Positions 1 to 6,447 are shown, numbered from the stretch's first letter. The stretch is DNA of 8,626 nucleotides from Candidatus Omnitrophota bacterium (GCA_028706795.1 JAQTVK010000029.1:1-8626), one strand, 5' to 3'. Translations and numbers: made by a program. Notes: generated by a model from the letters alone, not told the origin.

Positions 1-654
1 ATAAAGTGGGTCTATGGTCTTGACGTTAACGAGTGTAGGCCCGTCGTTTGCCGTCACTATGTTGCCCAGGTCGACCTGGCGCTTTCCCGTAACGCCGTCT
101 ATCGGGGAAGTTATATAGCAGTAATTCAGGTTGATCCTGGCGAGGTCTATATTTGCATTGTCGCTTTTTACCGCGGCTTCGGACGAGGTCACGTCTGTCT
201 GGAGCTTATCGAAGTCCTGTTGCGATATGAGCTCTTTTTCAAGAAGCTTCCTGTTCCTTTCGACCGTGTCCTTATTGAGTTTAAGGTTGGCGAGGTCCTG
301 TATCAGCGCCGCGTCGGCCCTTTCCAGCTGGGCCTTGTATTGACTGGGATCGATCGTGAAGAGCAGGTCCCCTGTTTTTACCAGGTCGCCTTCCTTGAAA
401 TTCACTTGCATTATCTGGCCCGTGACCTGTGATTTTATGTCCACGTCGTTGGGAGAATCGAGGTTTCCGAAAGATTCTATGAATACGATGACATCCTTCT
501 TTTCAGCCAGCGCCGTTTGCACGTTGCGAGGGGGGATCGCCGCCTTAACCGGCTTCTTTATGAGTTTTGAGATAAAGAAGACCGCCAAAAAGATTATCAG
601 CAGCACGACCGCGAATTTCAGGAATCCGAATAACCTGTCACTTGTTTTGTTCAT
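1..654 (-). CDS. RND-type efflux membrane fusion protein (HlyD/AcrA family), C-terminus cut by window edge
   Basis: Periplasmic adaptor that links an inner-membrane pump to an outer-membrane factor. The frame is open for 218 codons from ATG at 654-652 to base 1. Residues about 10-30 form one hydrophobic segment (FAVVLLIIFLAVFF) without a lipobox cysteine, so it is probably anchored in the inner membrane. A barrel-sandwich (lipoyl-like) half follows, with VTGQIMQVNFKEGDLVKTGD near residues 78-98, then an alpha-hairpin rich in charged residues (about 108-175), then the second half with ITSPIDGV and VDLGNIV. The stretch LVNVKTIDPLY at the cut end is typical of RND-pump adaptors rather than MacA or EmrA types. 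A GGGAG ribosome-binding site lies 9 bases before the ATG. The start overlaps the end of the outer-membrane factor gene by 17 bases, so translation is likely coupled. The substrate cannot be told. Confidence 0.9.
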   Translation of the reverse strand, partial: MNKTSDRLFGFLKFAVVLLIIFLAVFFISKLIKKPVKAAIPPRNVQTALAEKKDVIVFIESFGNLDSPNDVDIKSQVTGQIMQVNFKEGDLVKTGDLLFTIDPSQYKAQLERADAALIQDLANLKLNKDTVERNRKLLEKELISQQDFDKLQTDVTSSEAAVKSDNANIDLARINLNYCYITSPIDGVTGKRQVDLGNIVTANDGPTLVNVKTIDPLY

Positions 655-2074
655 TTGTTATATCTCCCGCATAAAGTGAACCCGTCGCATGGGCCAAGTC
701 GGCCAGCGATACGAATAGGTCCTTTTTTGTCTGGATCAGCTTGCTTCTCGCGTCAGAAAGTTGGCTTTGCGCATTTATAAGGTCGAGCATGCTCTTCAAG
801 CCGTTGTTGTAACTTTCGAGCGCCAGTTCGTAAGATGTCTGCGCCGTCTCCAGGAGCGATTCGCCGAAACCGTACTGGCGGACGGCGGTCTTGAAATTAT
901 AATATTTAGTCCAGACGTCCGCGCTGGCCGCCAGCTGGGCCTCTATCAGTTTGGCGCGTTCGACCTCGGAGTTCATCTCGGCCTCGCGTTTTTTGTTGAG
1001 GTTGTTGAACCCGTCAAATAAGTCCCAATTGAAGGTCAGGTATGCGGCGTAACTCTTGTCGGTACTGCGGGCAGTAGTGTCGCCGTAATAATGGTATTTG
1101 TTTATGTCTGCCGTGCCGCCCGCTGAGATCGAAGGGTAGAGGGCGGAATCCGCGAATTTGATCGCAGCTTTGCTCGACTCGACCGTGGCTTTCTGCGCGG
1201 CTATATCCGGCCTTTTATCCATTGCATCGTTTATGAGTTTTGTCACGTCGTCTTCGGAGAGGGCGGTAGGCAGCGGCTTTTCCGGGTCGGCGATATCAAA
1301 TTCGGTATCTGCGGATATGCCGATCGTCTGCGCGAGTTGTGCCTTAGCGGCATTGACCTGGCCTTTTGCGCCCTCTAAAGAAAAAAGGGAATCCTCGTAA
1401 GTTGATTTTGCCTGGAGGACATCCAGCTTCGAAGCGAGCTGCGCCCTATACCTGGTATCTGCTGCGTCATAAGCCGTCTTCGCGGTCTCGAGATCGGCTA
1501 GCGCCGCGTCGAGCGACGCCTTCGCGCTGTAGAAGCCGTAATAAGTATTTTCCACGTCGAATAGGAGGTCTTGTATGGATTGGTTGAACTGGTAATTCGC
1601 GGCCAAAAGCTGGTCGGTCGTCTGTTTGATATTCGCGGCCCTGCCTCCGAAATCGAGCAGCAGGTACGTGAGCTCTATTTCGGGACCGATCACAAGGTCG
1701 TTATAATCGGCCGCGCTCAAATTCGCCTTGCCGGCTTCCCTGGTCAGCGTGGCCGTCACGGTGGCGCTGGGGTATAACAGGGATTCGCTTTGCGCCTTTA
1801 CGGCTTCGGCGGCGCGCGCACTGTTCCACGCCTGTTTCGTGGAGGGATTATTCTGTAAGGCTAAATTTACGAGGTCGGTGAGCGTAAGGGGTTTCGAGGA
1901 GTCTATTTTTTGCCCGCGCAGGGACTGCCAGGAGCTGTTGTCCGTCTTGGTTGAAGGGGCTTTCCATGCTTCAGAAGAAGACGAGGGTGCCGTAAGTGTT
2001 TGGCAACCGGTCAGGGATAAGGCCGCAAACACAAGGAGTATGGTGGCTATCGAGGATCCGGAAAGATTTATCAT
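638..2074 (-). CDS. TolC/NodT-type outer membrane factor lipoprotein
   Basis: Outer-membrane channel of a tripartite efflux system. The N-terminus has a lipoprotein signal: a hydrophobic run IATILLVFAALSLTGC ending in the lipobox LTGC, so the mature protein would start at that Cys and be lipid-anchored. Two outer membrane efflux repeats follow. The first opens with LTLTDLVNLALQNNPS and the second with ALSEDDVTKLINDAMDKRPD; each leads into a long coiled-coil-like helical stretch and a beta segment (SLLYPSATVTATL and SALYPSISAGG). Length (478 residues) is normal for the family. An in-frame GTG at 2092 would give six more residues, but it sits at or before the predicted transcription start of the promoter at 2126-2098. 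I therefore prefer ATG at 2074, although neither start has a good Shine-Dalgarno. It is the first gene of the efflux operon, with the membrane fusion protein directly downstream. Confidence 0.9.
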   Translation of the reverse strand: MINLSGSSIATILLVFAALSLTGCQTLTAPSSSSEAWKAPSTKTDNSSWQSLRGQKIDSSKPLTLTDLVNLALQNNPSTKQAWNSARAAEAVKAQSESLLYPSATVTATLTREAGKANLSAADYNDLVIGPEIELTYLLLDFGGRAANIKQTTDQLLAANYQFNQSIQDLLFDVENTYYGFYSAKASLDAALADLETAKTAYDAADTRYRAQLASKLDVLQAKSTYEDSLFSLEGAKGQVNAAKAQLAQTIGISADTEFDIADPEKPLPTALSEDDVTKLINDAMDKRPDIAAQKATVESSKAAIKFADSALYPSISAGGTADINKYHYYGDTTARSTDKSYAAYLTFNWDLFDGFNNLNKKREAEMNSEVERAKLIEAQLAASADVWTKYYNFKTAVRQYGFGESLLETAQTSYELALESYNNGLKSMLDLINAQSQLSDARSKLIQTKKDLFVSLADLAHATGSLYAGDITNEQNK

Positions 2075-2097
2075 ATTGATTTTATCAGCCACGATTT

Positions 2098-2126
2098 ATT
2101 ATACAAATTAATCGATAATAAATCAA
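2098..2126 (-). promoter_or_regulatory. sigma70-type promoter of the efflux operon
   Basis: On the minus strand, TTGATT (2126-2121) and a perfect TATAAT (2103-2098) are separated by exactly 17 bases. Transcription would begin near base 2091, inside the upstream in-frame GTG codon of the efflux gene, and would leave a leader of only about 17 bases before ATG 2074. The region is AT-rich compared with its surroundings. Confidence 0.75.
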
Positions 2127-2159
2127 TACATAAAAGAAAAACCGGCCGCCACTAACCTC

Positions 2160-2188
2160 TTGTCATTTTGGCCGATATTTGGTATATT
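2160..2188 (+). promoter_or_regulatory. sigma70-type promoter of tRNA-Leu and probably of the sugar genes behind it
   Basis: TTGTCA (2160-2165) and TATATT (2183-2188) are separated by 17 bases. Transcription would begin near 2195, about 13 bases before the mature tRNA-Leu 5' end. No terminator is seen between the tRNA and the next start codon, so the same promoter probably serves the downstream genes. Its -35 box lies 33 bases from the -35 box of the divergent efflux promoter. Confidence 0.7.
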
Positions 2189-2208
2189 TGATGTGGTTTC
2201 CTTTCGCT

Positions 2209-2296
2209 GCTGGGATGGCGGAATTGGCAGACGCGACAGTTTGAGGGGCTGTTGGTTGAATAAACTGTGGGGGTTCAAATCCCCCTCCCAGCACCA
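2209..2296 (+). tRNA. tRNA-Leu(GAG)
   Basis: Complete class II tRNA of 88 bases with CCA encoded (2294-2296). The acceptor stem GCTGGGA pairs with TCCCAGC and the discriminator is A, as expected for leucine. The D arm is followed by an anticodon stem ACAGT/GCTGT. The loop TTGAGGG (2241-2247) holds anticodon GAG at 2243-2245, which reads CUC and CUU. A long variable arm with GTT/AAC pairing is present, then the T arm GGGGG-TTCAAAT-CCCCC. The next gene starts 25 bases downstream with no terminator between, so the primary transcript is probably a tRNA-mRNA hybrid cut by tRNA-processing nucleases. Confidence 0.97.
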
Positions 2297-2321
2297 ATCT
2301 TTTACATAACGGCGGTGAAGT

Positions 2322-3104
2322 ATGGCCAGGTTCAAAATAGGCTGCCATACCCTTACTTGGGGCAATTATTCAAGCGGTTACTCGGTAAAAGACGCTCTTT
2401 GGGAGATAAGGGAAGCCGGCTATGACGGCGTGGAGATATACGATCCGCTCTCCAGGCTCGGCCCGGCCGCGGCATTAAAGACGCAGCTTGAGGAGCAGGG
2501 CCTGTCGCTTGCGACGGTCTCCGCGAACATAAAGGTTTCCGCCGACGAAAAGGCTGACCTTGCCGAGGCAAAGGAAAAAGTATCCTTCGCCGGACAATTC
2601 GGCGTAAAGGCGCTTATGGCCACAGGCGGGTGGGCCGGCGACGGCTTTAAGAAGGAACCCAAAAGCTACAAATCCCTCTGCGGCAGGCTTGACATGCTGG
2701 CGGCGTATGCATCAAGGTTCAATATGCAGGTGGCCTTCCACAACCATCTCGATACGATAGTGGAAGACGAGAGGGATATCCTCAACCTCCTCGAATTTTC
2801 CAAGTCGCTGAAACTCTGCATCGATACCGGGCACCTGGCCGCCGCGGGCGGGGACCCGGCCTATGTCATAGAGAAATATGCCTCATCGCTTGCGCTCGTG
2901 CACTTAAAGGACTGGGATCCAGGCATAAGGGATTTCGTCGAAGTGGGGCGCGGCGTCATCGGCGGCAGGTTCAAGAATATCCTTGCAACTTTAGAGAAGA
3001 TTAATTATACTAACTGGATTATCGTAGAGCTCGACAGGACTTTAACCACACCGTTCGAGAGCGCGAAGATATCGCGCGATTTCCTCAGGGGGATAGGATA
3101 TTAA
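2322..3104 (+). CDS. sugar phosphate isomerase/epimerase-like TIM-barrel protein (IolE/xylose isomerase-like family)
   Basis: A 260-residue single-domain barrel of the xylose isomerase-like (AP endonuclease family 2) superfamily, a normal length. Members isomerise, epimerise, dehydrate or cleave sugars and inositols using a divalent metal. Visible active-site motifs are H140-N-H142 in VAFHNHLDT, D168 and H171 in IDTGHLAAAGGDP, H194 in VHLKDWD, E207 in VEVGRG, and E236 in IIVELDRT. D168, H194 and E236 match the usual metal ligands; the first, often Glu in an ENH motif, is here HNH, a variant common in IolE-like members. No signal peptide, so cytoplasmic. The ATG has GGCGGTGA (2311-2318) as ribosome-binding site. 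It directly follows tRNA-Leu and lies 2 bases before a Gfo/Idh/MocA oxidoreductase, a frequent pairing in inositol, sugar-acid and 3-keto-glycoside pathways. The exact substrate cannot be told from the sequence. Confidence 0.88.
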   Translation: MARFKIGCHTLTWGNYSSGYSVKDALWEIREAGYDGVEIYDPLSRLGPAAALKTQLEEQGLSLATVSANIKVSADEKADLAEAKEKVSFAGQFGVKALMATGGWAGDGFKKEPKSYKSLCGRLDMLAAYASRFNMQVAFHNHLDTIVEDERDILNLLEFSKSLKLCIDTGHLAAAGGDPAYVIEKYASSLALVHLKDWDPGIRDFVEVGRGVIGGRFKNILATLEKINYTNWIIVELDRTLTTPFESAKISRDFLRGIGY

Positions 3105-3106
3105 AT

Positions 3107-4111
3107 ATGGAGTTTAAGGTCGGCATCTGCGGCCTTGGCAGGAGCGCCCAGGAGTTCCACATACCTTTAATGAAGAAGGTCGGGAAGTTCCGGATCGTGG
3201 CGGTATGCGACACGATACCGGGGCGCAGAAGGGTCGCAGACAGGGATTATCACACTATAGCTTTCTCGGATTACAAGCACTTCCTCGATACGGATATAGA
3301 CCTGGTCGTAGTAGCGACCCCTTCGAGCAGCCATTTCAGGATAGCGAAGATGGTCTTGGGGGAGGGCAAGCATTGTGTCGTCGAGAAGCCCATAGCGCTT
3401 TCTTTGAAAGAGGTAGATTACCTTATAAGGCTCGCGCACAGGAAGAGGGCGGTGCTTTCGGTCTTCCAGAGCCGCCGTTTCGACGGCGATTTCCTCACCG
3501 TCAAGAGGATCCTAGATGAAGGCCAACTGGGCGAACCGTTCACGGTCGAGTCGCGCGCGACCTCGTACGGTTCTTTGAAGAATTACGGCGTGAAGGAATT
3601 CAACCCGGCCTGGCGCTATAAAAAGATATACGGGGGCGGGATACTTTACGATTTCGGTTCGCACCTGATCGATCAGATGTTATACCTGGTCAACGAGCAG
3701 CCGGTCTCGGTCTTCTGCGATATGAAATCTGTCCTCTGGTCGAGGGAAGTCGACGATTATTTCAAGCTTTTGATAAGGTTCCGCGGCGGCATCACGGCGC
3801 ATCTCGAGGCAAGCCAGGTCTCGCGGTATAACCTGCCGCGCTGGTACGCTCTCGGCACGAAAGGCGCCCTCTTAAGCGAGAACGGCGGGCACCCGATAAA
3901 GGTGAAGACCCAGATAAAAGGCGAGGAGTTCGAGCGCACCTATCAGGTGGAACCCAGCTGCTGGGAGCGTTATTACGAGAACCTTTATGACGTTTTAATG
4001 CACAGGGCGCATCCTATGATAAAGCTCGAAGAGGTGCGCAAGACAGCCGCGGTGATAGATGCGGCGCGCATTTCGGCGCAGAAAAAAAGAGAAGAAACAG
4101 TAAGATATTAG
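3107..4111 (+). CDS. Gfo/Idh/MocA family NAD(P)-dependent oxidoreductase
   Basis: A 334-residue cytoplasmic dehydrogenase, full length for the family. The N-terminal Rossmann fold starts at once with VGICGLGRSAQEFH (G9, G11, A14), followed by the beta-2 end VAVCD. The family motif EKP lies at 93-95, with Lys94 the expected catalytic residue. The C-terminal substrate domain carries GGGILYDFGSHLIDQ (176-190), whose D182 and H186 match the conserved Asp and His of the family. There is no twin-arginine or Sec signal, unlike secreted glucose-fructose oxidoreductase-type members. The start ATG is 2 bases after the stop of the isomerase gene with AGGA 8 bases upstream, so the two form one translational unit. 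It probably oxidises or reduces a hydroxyl of the sugar handled by its neighbour; the substrate is unknown. tRNA-Glu begins 4 bases after its stop codon. Confidence 0.92.
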   Translation: MEFKVGICGLGRSAQEFHIPLMKKVGKFRIVAVCDTIPGRRRVADRDYHTIAFSDYKHFLDTDIDLVVVATPSSSHFRIAKMVLGEGKHCVVEKPIALSLKEVDYLIRLAHRKRAVLSVFQSRRFDGDFLTVKRILDEGQLGEPFTVESRATSYGSLKNYGVKEFNPAWRYKKIYGGGILYDFGSHLIDQMLYLVNEQPVSVFCDMKSVLWSREVDDYFKLLIRFRGGITAHLEASQVSRYNLPRWYALGTKGALLSENGGHPIKVKTQIKGEEFERTYQVEPSCWERYYENLYDVLMHRAHPMIKLEEVRKTAAVIDAARISAQKKREETVRY

Positions 4112-4115
4112 ATTT

Positions 4116-4191
4116 GGCCCCTTCGTCTAGTGGCCTAGGACGGATGGTTCTCAGCCATTAAACACGGGTTCGATTCCCGTAGGGGCTACCA
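4116..4191 (+). tRNA. tRNA-Glu(CTC)
   Basis: Complete 76-base tRNA with CCA encoded (4189-4191). The acceptor GGCCCCT pairs with AGGGGCT, but the first pair is a G-U wobble instead of the usual G-C. The D arm GTCTAGTGGCCTAGGAC is nearly identical to that of bacterial tRNA-Glu. The anticodon stem GATGG/CCATT encloses the loop TTCTCAG (4148-4154) with anticodon CTC at 4150-4152, which reads GAG. The T arm is ACGGG-TTCGATT-CCCGT. It lies 4 bases after the oxidoreductase stop and 30 bases before the glycosidase start, with no clear promoter of its own, so it is probably excised from the long operon transcript. Confidence 0.95.
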
Positions 4192-4199
4192 AATTGATC

Positions 4200-4218
4200 C
4201 CTCCAAAGGCGGTTTTTT
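4200..4218 (+). other. imperfect hairpin with U-tract covering the glycosidase ribosome-binding site
   Basis: CCTCC (4200-4204), loop AAA, and GGCGG (4208-4212) can pair with one T-C mismatch, and six T residues follow (4213-4218). This resembles a very weak intrinsic terminator. The right arm is also part of the AAGGCGG Shine-Dalgarno of the downstream gene, so the hairpin could instead mask ribosome binding. The stem is short, and the structure may be chance. Confidence 0.3.
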
Positions 4219-4221
4219 CCT

Positions 4222-6294
4222 ATGAAAAAGGCAGTTGAGATAAAAGACGGGATTTTATATATAGACGATAAACCCGTTTTCTTGAACTCGGCCGATTATC
4301 CCTATTACCGCGACGACCCGGGGAATTGGGACGACAGGCTGAAGAAGATAAAGATGATGGGCATCGACGTCGTGAGCTTCTATGTCCCGTGGCGCCATCA
4401 TGTCATCGGGTCAGGCGGGAAATATACCGTGGATTTCGACGGGAGGACGCAGCCAAACCGCAACGTTAAATTATTTGCGGAGTTGTGCGCGAAAAACAAG
4501 TTGTGGATGGTCGTCAAGCCCGGCCCCTTTATCCACGCCGAAACAAATTACGGCGGCCTCCCGGATTGGGTCTCGCCGGAGGCAGACCCGGAGATCGAGC
4601 CGTTTATCGACAGCAAAGGCTACCGGCACAGGTGGCCGCCCCGGAACGGCAAGATGGTGCCGGCCCCGCTTTCCGGCAAATTTAAGGGCATGACCAAGGA
4701 ATGGTTCGGCCTGGTGGACAAAAATGTCATAAAAGATAATGTTTATCCAAAGGGAAACATTATAGCGGTCCAGGTCTGCAATGAAGGCCTTTATTCAGAC
4801 ATCCCAAATTTGATAACGGATTTCGACTATTCGCCCTCTGCCCTTTCGCTTTATCGTAAGTTTACGAAGGAGAAGGGGCTGAGGGCCCCAAGAGGCCTAA
4901 AGGTCCCAAGGAACCTGCGGGTCCCGAGGGATGTTTCGGCCATCAAGACCAGGCCAGACCTTAAGGCGTATCTCACGTGGGGCGAATGGCAGTCGGAATA
5001 TATGGGATCGGTATACAGGGAATACTCGTCATTCATCAAAACCAAAGTGCCTTTCGTGATCAACGCGAATCCCCCTTCGGAAGGCAAGAAGCTGGACCAT
5101 TGGCTGGCTCGTGTCATCCCGGAAAGGTGGACAACCGTAAATTACGGGTTTACCAACTGGCTGAAGCCCGTCTCGGAAGACATCTCTTCCTTCGAGCGTT
5201 ATAGTTTGTTATCTAAAAGAAGCAGGGGCATTAATTTCGAGGAGAATTGGGGATTCTCCAAGCTTTACGACGAACGCTTTCAATACCCGGTTGTCTGTGT
5301 CTTTGAGACCCTTCTGGCTGTCGCGAACGGCGCGACAGGTTTCAATGTCTATACCGCCGTCAATACGAGCGGCTGGGATGATGCAATGGACAACGTGCAC
5401 GAGAAGCCGTATCCGGATTCGTCCCCTATTAAAGAGGACGGCACGTTGACGAAGAAATATGATGTATTGGTCCTGTTAGCGGGTTTCTTTAAGGAGAATG
5501 CCGCCGATTTCCTGGGGACCAGGTCCAATCACGGGATAGCCTGGGGTTTTTATCCCGCCTATTCGTATCTCGCGGCATGGGATATGCCCGGCGCATGCCT
5601 GGAAAAGCTGGGGCTCGGCCCGTTCAAGTGCGGCTACGGCGGGCTGGATGAATTCCAGAGGCTTCTGCGCGGGAGAAATATAGACTTCCAGATAGCGAAT
5701 ATCGAGTCGGCCGCGCCGGGGGAGCTTAATAGTTACAAGAATATAGTGTTATACGGCGGCTCGTTTATGGACAGGAAGACCCAGCGGAAGTTATCTAAAT
5801 ACGCCTCTTCGGGAGGCAGATTAATATTTATCGGGAAGATCCCGTCGCTCGACGAGAATTTTAAGAAGTACAATATCTTGGAGGGGAAGGCTGCCTGCGC
5901 GAAGGAAATGGGCGGCGTTTTGGATGCGGCAGCGGATACGGGGAGGAGATTAAGGGTCAAGGACAGGGGCCTCCAGGTTTGGGCTTATGAAAACCGCAAA
6001 AAGACCGTCCAGTTCTTCTTTATATTAGACCTGTCGGGAGAGACAGGAGTAAAAGAGTTCGGTTATTCAGGGAAGAATTTGAGGATATCTTTGCCGGGGA
6101 AGTCCGCGGCGATGGTTAAGGTGAAAAATTCGAAGCTCAACGCAGTTTTTGTAAAAGGCGTGAACGAAATGACCGGCAATTCTGTCGTGCCCTATGTTTC
6201 TTTCGGAAAAGACGAGTTAAAGGCCCGGGAGGCCTGCGACCTTGCGGCATCGCGCAGGGGGAACAAATGGCAGGTAAAGACCGCGGGAAAGTAA
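4222..6294 (+). CDS. GH35-like (clan GH-A) beta-galactosidase family protein with C-terminal amidotransferase-like domain
   Basis: A 690-residue putative retaining glycosidase that would release beta-linked galactose or a related sugar from oligosaccharides. There is no signal peptide, so it acts on imported substrates in the cytoplasm. The N-terminal TIM barrel (about 1-400) has GH35 hallmarks: WDDRLKKIKMMGIDVVSFYVPW (ending at W57) and KPGPFIHAE with GGLPDW (99-116). The motif QVCNEG (184-189) replaces the usual QxENEYG and retains N187 and the likely acid/base E188. The nucleophile is probably E340 or E341 in INFEENWG; that spacing of about 152 residues is longer than in classical GH35 and nearer to GH42. 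Residues about 465-550, with IVLYGGSF and SSGGRLIFIGK, resemble the amidotransferase-like trimerisation domain of GH42. A small beta domain may finish the protein. Residues 219-236 hold a threefold hexapeptide repeat. AAGGCGG lies 9 bases before the ATG. It follows the isomerase, oxidoreductase and tRNA-Glu. Family assignment within GH-A is less sure than the fold. Confidence 0.82.
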   Translation: MKKAVEIKDGILYIDDKPVFLNSADYPYYRDDPGNWDDRLKKIKMMGIDVVSFYVPWRHHVIGSGGKYTVDFDGRTQPNRNVKLFAELCAKNKLWMVVKPGPFIHAETNYGGLPDWVSPEADPEIEPFIDSKGYRHRWPPRNGKMVPAPLSGKFKGMTKEWFGLVDKNVIKDNVYPKGNIIAVQVCNEGLYSDIPNLITDFDYSPSALSLYRKFTKEKGLRAPRGLKVPRNLRVPRDVSAIKTRPDLKAYLTWGEWQSEYMGSVYREYSSFIKTKVPFVINANPPSEGKKLDHWLARVIPERWTTVNYGFTNWLKPVSEDISSFERYSLLSKRSRGINFEENWGFSKLYDERFQYPVVCVFETLLAVANGATGFNVYTAVNTSGWDDAMDNVHEKPYPDSSPIKEDGTLTKKYDVLVLLAGFFKENAADFLGTRSNHGIAWGFYPAYSYLAAWDMPGACLEKLGLGPFKCGYGGLDEFQRLLRGRNIDFQIANIESAAPGELNSYKNIVLYGGSFMDRKTQRKLSKYASSGGRLIFIGKIPSLDENFKKYNILEGKAACAKEMGGVLDAAADTGRRLRVKDRGLQVWAYENRKKTVQFFFILDLSGETGVKEFGYSGKNLRISLPGKSAAMVKVKNSKLNAVFVKGVNEMTGNSVVPYVSFGKDELKAREACDLAASRRGNKWQVKTAGK
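4876..4929 (+). repeat. three tandem 18-base units inside the glycosidase gene
   Basis: In-frame units at 4876-4893, 4894-4911 and 4912-4929 encode GLRAPR, GLKVPR and NLRVPR. The DNA copies share the core CTnnnGGnCCCnAG but have diverged at several positions, so this is an old or selected duplication, not recent slippage. The repeat inserts a basic, proline-spaced stretch about 30 residues after the putative acid/base Glu. Confidence 0.8.
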
Positions 6295-6355
6295 AGGCAG
6301 AAGATAACCGGCAGCTGTTCCGCAATTTATTCCCTCAAAATCACATTTTAGCCCC

Positions 6356-6383
6356 TTGACAACCACGGGTTATGATATATAAT
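6356..6383 (+). promoter_or_regulatory. near-consensus sigma70 promoter of the regulator/CBM operon
   Basis: A perfect TTGACA (6356-6361) and a perfect TATAAT (6378-6383) are separated by 16 bases. Transcription would begin near 6390. Two inverted repeats overlap the -10 region and the first transcribed bases, so the promoter is probably strong but repressed. It lies in the 153-base gap after the glycosidase, in which I see no convincing terminator. Confidence 0.85.
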
Positions 6384-6389
6384 ATAACC
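6368..6389 (+). promoter_or_regulatory. inverted repeat spanning the -10 box (possible operator)
   Basis: GGTTAT (6368-6373) and ATAACC (6384-6389) are exact inverted copies 10 bases apart that bracket the TATAAT box. A further direct copy, ATAACCG, lies at 6304-6310, exactly 80 bases before the one at 6384. The position suits a repressor site, but the arms are only 6 bases and the region is AT-rich. Confidence 0.4.
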
Positions 6390-6392
6390 GAG

Positions 6393-6406
6393 TATACCAA
6401 GGTATA
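6393..6406 (+). promoter_or_regulatory. inverted repeat just after the transcription start (candidate operator of the GntR-LacI regulator)
   Basis: TATACC (6393-6398), AA, GGTATA (6401-6406): a perfect 6-base inverted repeat with a 2-base centre, at about +3 to +16. GntR-type winged-helix dimers bind such short palindromes, and this place blocks transcription in the classical way. Autorepression relieved by a sugar is the natural reading (inference). Confidence 0.55.
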
Positions 6407-6447
6407 TCTAAAGTCACCTTAATTCCCGCAAAGAGAGGGCAATAAAG

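Noticed and set aside
2181..2187. GGTATAT upstream of tRNA-Leu, matching one arm of the candidate operator at 6393-6406
   Set aside because: The partner arm is absent and the match overlaps the AT-rich -10 box, so shared regulation is not supported.
2123..2365. Minus-strand open frames of 80 and 61 residues crossing the tRNA-Leu, with words such as WCWEGDLNPHS and GGGFEPPQ
   Set aside because: These are the well-known false translations of antisense tRNA sequence. The bases are fully explained by the tRNA-Leu, its promoter and the start of the isomerase gene.
2209..4191. tRNA-flanked segment as an integrated mobile element or genomic island
   Set aside because: Both tRNAs are complete, and I saw no repeated tRNA 3' fragments acting as attachment sites, no integrase or transposase, and no clear shift in codon style.
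6301..6355. Possible terminator after the glycosidase (CAGCTG, and AAAAT-CAC-ATTTT)
   Set aside because: Stems are very short and no G/C-rich hairpin with a U-tract forms, so read-through into the regulator operon cannot be excluded.
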